In this document: in pieces, positions 36,002 through 47,936 of the stretch | Layout of the letters: the number at the start of each line of letters is the position of its first letter | Numbering within the stretch: position 1 is the stretch's first letter | DNA from: Pontederia crassipes | Taxonomy: Eukaryota > Streptophyta > Magnoliopsida > Commelinales > Pontederiaceae | Length of the DNA: 64,000 nucleotides | Direction of reading: 5' to 3' | Assembly (NCBI GenBank): GCA_030549335.1 | Contig: CM060195.1 | Span: forward strand, 7,905,001 to 7,969,000 | Translations under genes and position numbers: made by a program | Notes under the pieces: generated by a model | What the model saw: only the letters and a program-made list of their open reading frames with translations | The model's database searches: none | What the model was told of the DNA's origin: nothing

Positions 36002-36670
36002 GATCAAAAAAGGTACAGAGGTATGATTAGTAGTTTACTCTATTTGACGGCAATTAGGTCAGATATAATGTTTGGTGTGTGTTTGTGTGCTAGGTTTCAA
36101 TCCGCCCCCAAAGAATCGCACTTAATCGCCATAAAAATAATAATGTGCTATTTAAAGAATACAAGTGAATTAGGCATTTGGTATGATAGAAATTCCCCAT
36201 TTGAATTGCATGCCTACACCGATGCGGATTTTGCCGGGTGTAAAGTTGATAGAAAAAGCACTAGTGGGATGTATTATTTTCTTGGTAGTTCTCTCATTTC
36301 ATAGGCTAGCAAGAAACAAAATTCCATCGCACTTTCTACCGCCGAGGCCGAATATATAGTCGCCGATAGTTATTGTGCACAAATACTATGGGTAAAACAA
36401 CAATTGCTTGATTATGGTGTAAATTGTACAAATGTACCCATCAAGTGCGATAACACAAGTGCTATAGAAATGACCAAAAATCTAATTCAACACTTTAGGA
36501 CTAAACACATTGACTTAAGCCATCATTTCATTAGAGAACATGTGTCCCTTAAGAACATTGCCATTGAACATGTGTCCACCGAAGTTCAATTTGCAGACAT
36601 ATTTACAAAACCCTTAAGTGAAGAACGATTTTGCATGCTTAGAAGGAAATTAGGAATGATTAACTCTTGA
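36002..36670 (+). pseudogene. SIRE-like RT C-terminus and RNase H
   Basis: Encodes the end of copia polymerase, starting near YRGMISSLLYLTA and including CARFQSAPKESHL, DADFAGCKVDRKSTSGMYYF, the RNase H segment STAEAEYI, and the closing FADIFTKPLSEERF...LGMINS. RNase H would cut the RNA strand during reverse transcription. There is one in-frame TAG at 36302-36304, in the motif following SLIS, where the family has a Trp; otherwise the frame is intact. The C-terminus matches the SIRE/Maximus group by its pattern (established family knowledge, no search run). Confidence 0.88.
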
Positions 36671-37669
36671 TTGCATATCAATTCAAAGTAAAAGTGACTT
36701 GGTTATGCAATCTCACTTTTGACATGAATTGAACATTAACAGTGTTGCACAACACTTACATTTGTATGATATCTTTGAAATAGGATTTTTACTGATTTAA
36801 ATGGTTCAAATTTTTGAAATGCAGGGATCGGTCGACTGACTGGAAAGACCGGTCGACCGCTATGAAATTTACAAATAAGCACTCTCGTCAAACAAACGAT
36901 CGGTCAACCGATATGATATACTGGTCGACCGGTATATGAATGCGTCCGGGTGACATAAATCGACCGATGGTTATTTAAATGGAAAAGAATTGTCCGATCG
37001 ACCACTGGGAAGGATCAGTCGACCGACATATGCCAAAATCACGCGATATAAGAAGTCGATCGCTCAAATCGGTCGACCAAATCCCCCTTTCCACCCGACC
37101 GCTACTCTTCCTTCGACGACTGATGACCGAACTCCGGCCAGCCAACCAACTTTTCCCCTCCGGCAAACCCTACGATCGCCGGTCACTCCAGCGACCGGCC
37201 GACCCTTCTTCCTTCGACACCGCCGACCAACCTCCGGCCAGTCGGCTCTGGCAAATCCTAGGGCTGCAGACAACAACTGCCCCCTCGATCCATCGCTCTC
37301 TCCCTCTCTCTCTCTCCGGCCGACCTCTCTCTCTCTCCGGCCGACCGTCTCTCCGCCTTCTCCTCTCTCCGCCTCTCTCCGGTCGACCGCTTTAAGCTTC
37401 TGCCACCTCCGGCCGACCGTCCCGCCGGCCACATCTCTCTCTCTCATCTCTTACCGTCCGGCAACATCTATCCGTCGGCCGCCTCTCTTGTCCGATTACT
37501 CTCTCTCTCTCTGTCTGTCCTTCCCTCCGCTCTCCGGCTAGCCACTACATTTTTTTTCTCCGGCCATCCTCTTCTCTCCATAAATTGCAATAACTTCTCT
37601 TCTCCGATCAATTCCATCTTAACCTCGATCAGTGCCCAGCCTCATTTCCAACCACCATTGTTGAATCCA
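36671..37669 (+). repeat. Palindrome-rich and CT-rich spacer after SIRE pol
   Basis: Between pol and the extra ORF lies a run of GGTCGACCG-type palindromes (about 36825-37085), followed by a C/T-rich stretch with ctctctccggccgacc units (about 37290-37520). The long open frames here on both strands (36979-37541 and 37064-37447) have Ser/Pro/Arg-rich low-complexity products and arise from the base composition. I do not regard them as genes. Confidence 0.65.
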
Positions 37670-39004
37670 TGGCTGACGATGATGGACATTTTCGTACTAA
37701 GATGGTCTTTCAGCGTCATCATCGCCTTTCCGACTCTGGTGGCACCATTCGTGTCCTCTGACATGAACCTGAACTAGAATCCGAATCCGAGCCCATTCGA
37801 CATAGCCGTGGACGAGGACGATCCCATGGACGTACTCATCAGCCATCTTCCACCGAGCCCACTGAGTTTGATAGCCATTTTTTTGTCACTAGGGACATCT
37901 CTGTAAGGTTCGAAGGCTTGTACGCCTCTCGCGAAGTCCGACGTGCCTATACCATTGATTGGGACGCTCTGAACATTCCAGATGTTCAAGAGATATTTGC
38001 AACCATTGGTTGGCTGCCACTTCTCTCCCTCACAGTGTGTGTACCCTCATCTTGTTCGTCATTTTTATGCGAACATGTCAATAACTCGAGAGGCCATTAT
38101 TACTTATGTCCTTGGTGTACCCATTCGATTGGACCCCGACCATCTCTATCGCATCTTTGGCGTGGCGTGCCCCTTACCTAGCTTTTATTCATTTGTCACC
38201 CATGGCTGACCTTCCGATTATCTTCCGATCGCAGATGGCATTCATACGATTTTTGTTGGACAAGATGTCCAGTATACCGTCAAAACGACCTATCGACATC
38301 TTCATCCGATCATGAAGATGGCTCATCACATCCTCAGTCGCATGATCACTCCCCGGGCCGGGCATTATATAGAGGTCACTCACTTCGATCTCTTCTTTCT
38401 TCACTGTCTCTGCATCCGTGATGCCTCATTTCTTCACTTCGGCCATTACGTCTTCTATCACATGGACTACACATTTCAGAAGATCTCCTCTGGTGCTCAT
38501 GGTCAGTACCACTTATATTTTGGTGCCTGGATTACGAGGATTTTACTCCATTGTGGTGTCGAGATTCCTGCAGACGAGGAGTACATTCGACCTCGCCCCA
38601 TTGACGTCATTGGTTCTGGGACCCTGCACCGAAAAGGTCTTAAGTTTGGAGGGCAGACATCAGTAGATTCAGACGACAGAGATGATGCCACAGATGGAGA
38701 GCCAGCACTGATGGACACTCAGGATCTACCGGAGGCTGGCCCTAGCTTCCCTCCACCATCGGCGCCCACTGAGCATATTGGACCTTCCCAGCACAGTACT
38801 TCAGACTTCCATGGCACATACGACTTCACGACTCTTTCACACCAGGTGGCTGCCATAGACCATCGTGTGACAAAGATAGATCGTCGTATTCGACGGATGG
38901 AGCGTGACTCTCGATATCTTGTTGGCTCACTCCAAGCTTACTATACATCGCACAAATTTATTCCACCCGTAGCTCGTGAGGACGATAGCCCCGATGAGGA
39001 GTAG
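37670..39004 (+). pseudogene. Extra ORF downstream of SIRE-like pol (env position)
   Basis: Begins at ATG 37670 (MADDDGHFRTKMVFQRHH). After an early stop near 37758 and at least two frame changes it continues through EGLYASREVRRAYTIDWDA, VPIRLDPDHLYRIFGVACP and an intact tail 38312-39004 that ends in an acidic region. The middle resembles the 'putative plant transposon protein' domain common in plant retroelements. SIRE-type elements carry an additional ORF between pol and the 3' LTR, often called env-like. I see no signal peptide or membrane anchor in the intact tail, so an envelope role is not supported by the sequence. Near the C-terminus, HQVAAIDHRVTKIDRRIRRM is coiled-coil-like. Confidence 0.65.
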
Positions 39005-39511
39005 TTATCCCTATTTGATGTTATCAAAAGGGGGAGAAGTCTAGGACGATATCATGTTCTACGTGTCTTAGTATGTTATGTTGTTATGTGCTTACATCTG
39101 TGTCTTAGTATGTTAGGTTTGTGTCTTAGTATGTTATGTTGTTATATGCTTACATTTGTGTCGCTTTAGTCACATTTGATGATGTATTATTAACTATGAA
39201 TATAATATGAATGTTGTCTTTTCAAATGTGATGACTCCTCTTATGTCATGACTTTCCTGCATAATGAAGTACCTTTACCTTTTCATACCTTTCGATTTCA
39301 ACTTTGATTTCATATTAATTTTTTTTCCTTCTCACCATATGTTCATATCGTCCCAAGGTACAATGAGAATATAAATGCCACTTATTTATGGGAGAAAAAG
39401 TGAAATATGCATAAATATAAGGGGAGTTTGTTTACTACTTACTAAAACTTATATTTCATTTTCTTTCTTCTATCGTCCAAATTAATTTGCCATCATAAAA
39501 AAGGGGGAGAT
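39005..39511 (+). repeat. Tandem polypurine tracts and short repeats before the SIRE 3' LTR
   Basis: A first polypurine tract (aaaagggggagaag) lies at about 39027-39040 and the functional-looking one (aaaaaagggggagat) at about 39497-39511, right before the LTR. Between them is a short imperfect tandem repeat of gtgtcttagtatgttatgttgttat units (39063-39157). Repeated polypurine tracts are a known trait of SIRE-type elements. Confidence 0.75.
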
Positions 39512-40515
39512 TGTTGAATCCTATGTTTTGATGATAACAAATTAAAATGGACCTAAAAGTTACTAATCTATGCCCAAGTGGTGATAATGCAGGTATAGGA
39601 AGAAATCGAAAAATTAAATTGGAAAAAAAAATTTCAGCAAGACCGGTCGACTCATCGGTAGACCGGCCATGGCACCGGTCGACTGATAATCAGCAAAAAA
39701 AAACCAAGATTATACCGGTCGACATCGAGACTATACCGGTCGATATACCGGTCGACAATAATTATACCGATCGACAATAATTATACCGATCGACGTTGAA
39801 ACATTACCGATCGATGTATCGGTCAAAAGACCGATCGATCAGACGACTTCAAAAGGCTGATGAAGCAGCAACGGTCACATAGACTGGTCGACCGGCCCGT
39901 CCCAGCGGTCGACCGGCCTCTCGATCAAATGAACAGTAACAGCTAGAATTTTTGAGGAGAAAATTGTGGAAATATTTTTGAATGAATTTTCACCTCCTGG
40001 AGCTTATAAAAGGAGTGCCAAGGCCTGAAGGAAAGACATCCAAGCAAACAAGAACATCCTAGAGCTTTTGAGCATAGAATTGCAAATTTCTTCCCTTTTC
40101 TTTTCTTAGCTTTGAGTGTGAGAAAGAATTTTGTAAAAGAAAAGAGTTAGAGGGAACATTTACTTTCTAATCTAGTGAGATTGAGAGCTCCTTGTATAAG
40201 AGGTGTGCCTTGCCTCTTGAGAGGAGAAGAATGCTTGATTGTTTAAAGAGGGTTATTCTCTCCCTACAAGAAAAGAGGAAGATAGTGAATATCCGGCGGT
40301 CTCGAGATCGAGAAGTCAGAGCGGAGACGTAGGCCAAAGAGTTGGGGCCGAACCTCATCAACATATCGTGTCTTCTTGTGTTTGTTCTTTATTCTTCATC
40401 TACGCATTATCTTTATTTGCTTGTAATCATTTTTATTGGTTTTCTCTGAAAGTGAATTCTTAAAAATTTTAATTTCACCAATTCACCCCCTCCTCTTGGT
40501 GCTTTTGATCCTACA
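39512..40515 (+). repeat. SIRE-like 3' LTR
   Basis: 1004 bp, TGTTGAATC...GATCCTACA, with a TATAAA at 40005-40010. It is the reverse-orientation partner of 54373-55342. It holds a palindrome array (about 39640-39935) with one more ataattataccgatcgaca unit than the partner. It is followed by GAAAT (40516-40520), one half of the target duplication. Confidence 0.93.
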
Positions 40516-43500
40516 GAAATCATAGCCTTAACTGAAGAGGCCTTTGCCATAATTCAAAACAAGTTGCCTCCCAGATTAAAGGATCCAGGAAGCTTCTCAA
40601 TTCCTTGTGAAATTAGAAGTAGAAAAATTCAGAGGGCAATGTGTGACTTGGGTGCATCTGTGAGTGTAATCCCTCTATCACTTTGCAGGAAGTTAGAAGT
40701 TGGAGATATGAAGCCCACCAACAAGTCCTTGCAGTTAGCTGACAGATCCATCAAGTATCCACATGGAATTCTTGAAGACATACCCCTCAAAGTTGGAAAA
40801 TTCTACATTCCTGTGGACTTTGTGGTATTTGACATGGATGAGGACCTGAACACCCCAATTTTGTTAGGCAGGCCTTTTCTAGCCACTGCAGGTGCTGTTA
40901 TAGATGTCAAGGAAGGTAGATTGACATTTCAAATTGAAGAGGACAAGATAGAATTTAATTTGGCACAAGTTATCAGTAGCCCAAACTTCTAACATGAAGA
41001 CTTTGAAGATGGGCAACTAGATCAGATTGTGGAGCAAGTTTCATTAATAATTCCAATTGAAGACCCCTTGCAAAGATGCCTCATGTTTGATCACTTGAAG
41101 GAATTAGAAAACCTAGAGGCTAAGGCATGTCAATCTATGCTGAATTCATTCAAATCAGTGGACAAGTCAGAGATCCAGAATGTGGTGCAGGAAGTTTTTA
41201 CTACATAACTCCAACCCAATTCAACTCAAGATAATTCTTCTAAATTGGAGCTCAAATCTTTTCCTGGTAATTCTTAGGAGAGAATTACACATTTTCAGTT
41301 ATCATTAATGCCAATTTGCCTCAAGACCAAGTTCAAGAGTTGCTAAAGAGACTGAAATTGTATAGGGAAGTAATTGGCTACTCAATTGAAGATATTAAGG
41401 AGATTAATCCTTCAATTTGCATGCATAAGATTCCCATGGAGGATAATTACAAGCCCACAATTGAATGCCAAAGGAGATTGAATCCAGTGACGAAGGAAGT
41501 TGTAAAAAAGGAAGTGTTGAAATTATTGAATGCTGGAATCATATATTCCATTTTAGATAGTGAATGAGTCAGTCCAGTCCAAGTTGTGCCTAAGAAAGGA
41601 GGAATTCCAGTGGTTAAATCAGATTCAAATGAGTTAATTTCTACTAGGACAGTGATTGATTGAAGAATGTGCATTGATTTCAGAAAATTGAACAAGGCAA
41701 CAAGAAAAGATCACTTCCCACTTCCTTTTATTGATCAAATGCTAGAAAGGCTAGCCAAACATTCCCATTTCTATTATTTGTATGGCTACTCAGGGTTTCT
41801 TCATATTCCAATTCATCCACAAGACCAGGACAAGACCACTTTCACCTGTCCATATGGGACATTTGCATATAGAAGAATGCCTTTTGGATTGTGCAATGCC
41901 CTTGCCACATTTCATAGGTGTATGATGTCCATGTTTTCATATTTCATTGAAGACATTATGAAAGTGTTTATGAATGATTTTTCAGTCTACGAGGATTCTT
42001 TTGAAGGCGGTTGGAGAATTTGACAAAAGTGTTACAAAGGTGCAGAGAATCCAATTTAATTCTGAATTGGGAAAAATGCCACTTCATGGTTCAAGAGGGA
42101 GTTGTCTTCAGTCATATTGTGTCCAGCAGAGGAATTGAAATGGACAAAGCAAAGATTGAGGCTATTGAGAAGCTACCACCTCCAAAAAATGTGAAGGCAG
42201 TTAGGAGTTTTTTAGGTCATGCTGAATTCTACAGGAGGTTTATTAAGAAATTTTCAATGATAACCAGGCCCCTCACAAGGCTATTAGCAAAGGATATTGA
42301 GTTCAATTTTGATGAGGATTGTATGAAGGCCTTTAATCAATTGAAGGAAGCTCGCATATCAGCTCCAATTGTGCAACCTCTAGATTAGTCATTACCTTTT
42401 GAGATTATGTATGATGCATCTGACCAAGCAGTAAGGGCAGTGCTAGGCCAAACTAAAGATAAGAAGCATTATGTTATCTGTTATGCCAGCAAGACTCTAG
42501 ATGAAGCCCAAATCAATTATGCCACCACTGAAAAAGAATTGTTGGCTGTGGTATTTGCATTTGACAAGTTCAGGCCTTATCTAGTTGGAGCCAAGGTGAT
42601 TGTTTATAAAGACCATCAAGTTGTTAGGCACCTAATCAGCAAGAAGGAGTCAAAGCCAAGGCTTATCAGGTGGATTCTATTGCTGCAAGAATTTGATGTG
42701 GAGATTAGGGATAAAAGAGGCACTGAAAATCTAGTTGCTGACCTTTTGTCTAGGATGGAAGGAATTCAGGAATCTCCAATACTTCCCATTAATGATTCAT
42801 TCCCTGATGACTTCCTAATGTCCATATCAGTTGCCCTAACCCCATGGTATGCTGATATTGTGAATTATTTGGCCTGTGGGATAATTCCACTTGATTATTC
42901 TTACCAGCAGAAAAAGAAGTTCTTCCATGACATAAAAGACTACTATTGGGATGATACACTTCTATTTAAGAAATTCCCTGATGAAATGTTCAGAAGGTGC
43001 GTGCCAGAAGCTGAATTCAAGGCCATTTTGCATGAATGCCACTCATCTCCATATGGAGGACATGGGGCTACTCAAAAAACAGCATCTAAGGTCCTCCAAT
43101 CAGGTTTTTATTGGCCTAGTCTATTCAAGGATGCCCATATGTATGTCAAGAGCTGTGATGTATGCCAAAGAGCAGGATCAATTTTCAGGAGGAATGAAAT
43201 GCCACAGCAGGGAATTCTTGAAGTTGAGATATTGATGTTTGGGGCATTGACTACATGGGCCCTTTCCCTAGTTCATTTGGATATAAGTTTATATTATTGG
43301 TTGTTGATTATGTGTCCAAATGGATAGAGGCAATCTCAACAACAGCTGTTGACTCTAAGGCTGTTATCAGAATGTTCAAGAATATTATTTTTCCACGATT
43401 TGGAATTCCAAGGGTAGTTATCAGTGATGGAGGCAGCCACTTCATTGAAAGAAGTTTTGAAAACCTTCTGAGCAAATATGTGGTTAAGCATAAAGTTTCA

Positions 43501-43920
43501 ACAGCTTATCACCCTCAAATAAATGGCCAAGGTGAAATATCCAATAGGGAAATAAAGACAATTTTGGAGAAGACAGTTTCATTGACTAGAAAGGATTGGA
43601 GCATGAAGTTGAATGATGCACTTTGGGCCTATAAGACAGCCTACAAATCCCCAATTGGTGTCTCTCCTTACAAGCTAGTCTATGGCAAAACATGTCACTT
43701 GCCAATTGAGTTGAAACATAAGGCATATTGGACAGTCAAAGTTCTGAATTATGACATGAATGCTTGTGGACAGAAAAGACTCATGCAGTTGGATGAATTG
43801 GACGAGATTAGAGTCAATGTCTATCACAATTCTGAGTTCTACAAGGAAAGGGCTAAAAGGTGGCATGACAGTAGGATCTTGAAGAAGGAAGTGTTGATAT
43901 TGCAAGATCCACCACAGTAA
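40516..43920 (+). pseudogene. Athila-like pro-pol (protease, RT, RNase H, integrase), broken
   Basis: Protease is at 40564-40992, with the CDLGASVSVIPLS active-site region. RT runs from about 41316 to 42100. The first catalytic Asp (usually in LDGYSG) is Tyr (TAT 41781-41783), and the FMDD box reads FMND (41973-41978), so RT would be inactive. RNase H lies at about 42407-42760 ([15 protein letters not shown]). The integrase zinc-binding region is [12 protein letters not shown]...CDVCQ (43028-43175). Its core has [17 protein letters not shown] and [12 protein letters not shown], so the D-D-E residues remain. The [13 protein letters not shown] segment is typical of Athila. At least five stops or frameshifts occur. 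It sits on the plus strand only because of the inversion. Confidence 0.9.
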
Positions 43921-44503
43921 TGAACTCAGCTAAGGAAGTGTTGATATTGCAAGATCCACCACAATTGTCTAGCTGACTTCCAATGCAACAATGTCTAGCC
44001 TAAGACATTAAAGTAGGACACTTCTTGAGAGGCAACCCAAGCCATTTCATACCTAATTCTCTGTTTTGCAGGAATAAGTCAGAGAGGAATCAGATCCACC
44101 TCTAACCCTTTTACTTAGGGAGTATTCCTAAACACATTTTTCACTTTTCTCACTGAAATGCCACTGATAACTGATATTATCTTCTAGTTCATGCTTTAAT
44201 TATTCTAATGACATCTGATTATCATTCATATTAGTTATCCCCATCTACTATTGCTGAATTTTAGTGCATTGTTAAATTGTGCATTTCAAAATCTGACCAT
44301 TGCAATTTTCTAATATTTTACTTATCATCCTCCAATTCTTTGCAAAATTGATTGCAAACCAAGAAGTATGAATCACCCAAAGCCTCTGGTTGACATGAAG
44401 GAACAAAATGAAGCAATGCACAATTTTAAGAATTCAACACCCTCCCAACCCTCTCCCTTGCCTATAAATTTCACCACTAAGGACAATGCTGGAAATAAGC
44501 TTA
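43921..44503 (+). other. 3' non-coding end of Athila-like pol unit
   Basis: Non-coding sequence after integrase, including a duplicated ggaagtgttgatattgcaagatccaccaca phrase (43887-43917 and 43935-43965) and an actaaggacaatgctgg stretch of the kind found before the 3' LTR in plant gypsy elements. It ends at the inversion breakpoint. Confidence 0.6.
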
Positions 44504-46858
44504 GATCTTTATCTAATTTTGTAGTAGTGCTCATAGGAGTTGTGCTCGGCTTGCATTCGTTCATCCCGAATCTTTTGAGTAGCTCCCTTGTATATTTTTC
44601 TTGATTGAGAAAAATGCCTTACTTAGATTGTTTTACTTGTAGGCCTAGAAAGAAAGTGAGCTCTCCTACAAGACTCATTTCAAATTCTTGTTACATAAGA
44701 GTTTCAAACTCTTTGCATAGGCATTCATTAATGGCACCATAAACGATATCATCAACATAAATGTGAATTATTAAAATATCATTTTTAAAATGTTTTAAAA
44801 ACAATGTGGTGTCAACTTTCCCTTTTTGAAAACCATTTTCAATTAAAAACGAACTCAATCTTTCATACCAAGTTCGAGGGGCTTGTTTCAATCCATAAAG
44901 AGCTTTTGAGAGTTTAAATACATGATGGGGAAAATCTGAATTTTCAAAACCTTGAGGTTGTTCAACATAAACTTCCTCATTTATAAAACATTCAAGAAAG
45001 CCGATTTAACATCCATTTGAAAAAGTTTAAAACCTTTATAGCATGCAAAAGCCAAAAGCATTCGAATTGCCTCAAGTCTGGCAACAGGAGCAAAAGTTTC
45101 ATCAAAATCAATCCCTTCAATTTGTGAGTAACCCTTGGCCACTAATCTAGCCTTGTTCCTCACAATGACACCATTTTCATCTAACTTGTTTCGAAAGACC
45201 CATTTGGTTCCAACGATAGGATGGTCCTTGGGTCTTTCTACAAGTTTCCACACTTGATTTCTTTCAAAATTATTTAATTCCTCATGCATTGCATTTATCC
45301 AATTTGGATCTTCAAGTACTTTATCTATATTGTTGGGCTCAAAATTTACAAGGAAAGCCGAAAAAGCACATAGATTTTTTAGAGAAATTCTATTTTTTAT
45401 ACCTTCATTTATATTATCTATAACTTGATCAAGTTGATGTGATGAGGCATGTCTCCAATTTCTTGGGATGATTTGATTCTCTTCTCTTTGAGGTACTTTT
45501 ATTTCTTTCACCTTTGGGGTGTAATCTTTTGCTTCCTCTATGTCCACAACTTTAAGTTTTCTTTGTACTTCAACTATTTCTTCATCATCATTATGTGCTT
45601 GGTTGCTCAAAAAATTATTAGTTTCATTGAACTTAACATTAACAGACTCTTCAACAACTAATGTTCTTTTGTTGTACACTCTATAGGCTTTACTTGTACT
45701 AGGATAACCAAGAAAAATACCATCATCACATTTATCGTCAAATTTGCCTAGTTTATCTTTGATATTCAAAATATAACATTTACATCCAAAAACTTTAAAA
45801 TAGGAGATATTTGATTTCTTACCAAATAGCATTTCAAAATATATTTTCTTTTCAAGAGGTCTAAGTAGAATTCTATTAAGAATATGGCATGATGTGTTTA
45901 CGGCTTCCGCCCAAAAATATTTTTGTAACTTGCTTTCATTTAAAATTATTCTAACCATTTCTTGTATAGTTCTATTTTTTCTTTCTACTACTCCATTTTG
46001 TTGAGGTGTTCTAGGAGTGAAAAAATTATGGGTAATTTCATTTTCTTCGCAAAATAATTCAAATTTATGATTTTCAAATTCTTCTCCATGGTCACTTCTA
46101 ATTTTTGAAATCTTTTGTTCAAATTCGTTTTAAACTCTTTTTGCAAATTTGGAAAACATGTTTATCGTTTCATCTTTACTTGCGAGAAAAATAATCCAGG
46201 TGAAACGAGAGAAATCATCAACAATCACAAATACATATATTTTTCCTCCTAAACTTATCACATCAATAGATCCAAACAAGTCAAGATGTAAAAGTTCCAT
46301 GGCCCTGTGTGTACTAATAACTCCTTTTAATTTAAAAGAACTTTTGGTTTGTTTACCTTTTAGACATGAATCACAAACATTATTTTTCTCAAATTTGATC
46401 TTAGGCAAGCCTCTAACCAATTCATAATTTGAGAGTTTATTTAGCAATTTATAATTTGCATGTCCTAATCTTCTATGCCACAAGTTTATGTCATCATGCA
46501 TGACACTAAGATATTTTTCATTTTTTAAGTTATCAAAATCAATTTTGTATACATTATTGTACCTAAAGCCCATGTGTAAAACTTTGTTGTTTTCATCTAG
46601 TATCAAACATTTGTCCTTTTCAAATTTGACTAAATAATTTTTATCGCATAGTTGACTTATGCTAATTAGATTAAGTTTTAAATTTTCAACAAGCCAAACA
46701 TTTTCTAAGTACACTTTGTCATTCTTACCAATATTACCTATACCAATTATTCTTCCTTTGCTATTGTCTCCAAAAGTGACTTTTCCTCCATTTTTCTTTT
46801 CCAAATTGATGAAATTTGAGGCATCGCCGGTCATATGTCTTGAGCATCCACTATCCAA
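44504..46858 (-). pseudogene. SIRE-like protease, integrase and RT, lightly broken
   Basis: Starts at the protease segment MDSGCSRHMTG (active-site DSG). Then come the GAG-preintegrase/integrase zinc region LWHRRLGHANY...CDSCLKGK, integrase core DLFGSID and DHGEEFEN, and [15 protein letters not shown] follows with [30 protein letters not shown] and an intact YVDD box (44748-44759). I see an in-frame stop near 46128, a frameshift around 44985, and a short rearranged stretch near 44690-44705. The enzyme set is otherwise well kept, so this element is younger than the surrounding gypsy element. The final segment is RELLKRFGMNECKPSTTPMS just before the breakpoint. Confidence 0.9.
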
Positions 46859-46914
46859 ATATCATTTACCTTCATTGTACATAGAAGCTTCCTACAAGAA
46901 AGAAATTAGGAGTT

Positions 46915-47395
46915 TCATCTTTTTGATACCCAAACTTGCTTGGGTCCATCTTGGTTAGTCATGGTCCTTTTCGAGACCCAAATTTTCTTCATTCCTTTAC
47001 TTATTCCTTTCCTAATTCTGCAATCATAAGAATAATGCCCTTCATATCCACAATGAAAACAAACAATATGTGATCTTGTGTAATCATGCGATGCTTTAAC
47101 AAATAAAATTCTTTTGTCATTCTTCTTTTCAAAGGAGGTGAAACCAATTCCCTTTTTTATTGAAGATATTCTAGATCCACTAAGCATGGCGTCTAACATT
47201 TTACTTCCATTTGAGAATTTTTCAAGTTCAACTTTCAATTTATTAATTTTTTTTGTTCAAACATGCACTTTCTACAATTTGTCTTTTACATATTGATTTT
47301 AGTGCACTATTTTCCGTTTTCAATTCTTCAATTGAGAATTCCAAGCTAGAGTTTTCTTTATTCAATATATCACACTTTTCACATGCTTTAACATT
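46915..47395 (-). pseudogene. SIRE-like gag, C-terminal part with zinc knuckle
   Basis: Encodes the end of gag, including the CCHC knuckle CFHCGYEGHYSYDC, followed by basic residues. The knuckle binds RNA during packaging in copia elements. This part is separated from the rest of gag (53158-54318) by the CACTA transposon. Confidence 0.85.
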
Positions 47396-47936
47396 CACTA
47401 CAAGAAAATTGGCAATTAGTGACTCAAGGTTGGAGATGCTAGGGAGGCGCTATTACGTCTCTATTGTGAAGAGCATCTCCTTAGCGTCTAACTAGCGCCG
47501 CAAAATCGAGACGCTGGTAATCGGTGGCTAGTAGCGTCGCACTAGAGTCAAAGATAATGAGACGCAACTAGCGCCACATGTTGACGATGTATCGACGTTA
47601 TTAAGATGCGATGTTTGCGGTTGTGCGAAGCAGGACCGCGTCACTAAGTCGACGCGCAAGGGGCGGTAGACATGAGGCGCTATTCCGATGCCCACGTGTG
47701 GCTAATGTAGGCGCTAGTAAGGCGCTATATTGACACAAATATGATCGTGCTTGTGTCGCCAATGAGACGCTAAGATAGCGCTAAGTGCGATATATTTAAA
47801 TTAGCGTCGATATGCGTTGAGACGCCAATAAGACGCTATGGTGTCACTACTTGCACATTTTTTTTACCGGCCCCAGCCTCATTGTTTCCCTTCCCGCGCC
47901 ATACAATTTATAATGCATCTCAAAATGCATTGATAT

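Larger units (their letters stand above)
36002..40515 (+). mobile_element. Inverted 3' half of the SIRE-like copia element
   Basis: Contains the end of RT and RNase H (36002-36670), a palindrome-rich spacer, an extra ORF (37670-39004), two polypurine tracts and the 3' LTR (39512-40515). The 5' half lies on the opposite strand at 44504-55342. The RT reading frame stops at GATC (44504-44507) there and resumes in frame at GATC (36002-36005) here, which shows that the two pieces were once continuous. Confidence 0.9.

Noticed and set aside
36979-37541. Overlapping long open frames on both strands (up to 183 codons)
   Set aside because: They come from CT- and CGACC-repeat composition, which removes stops; the products are Ser/Pro/Arg runs with no family features.
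36002-44507. Two independent retrotransposon insertions in plus orientation instead of an inversion
   Set aside because: The plus-strand pieces start exactly where the minus-strand pieces stop in both families, and single LTR pairs with matching target duplications account for all ends.
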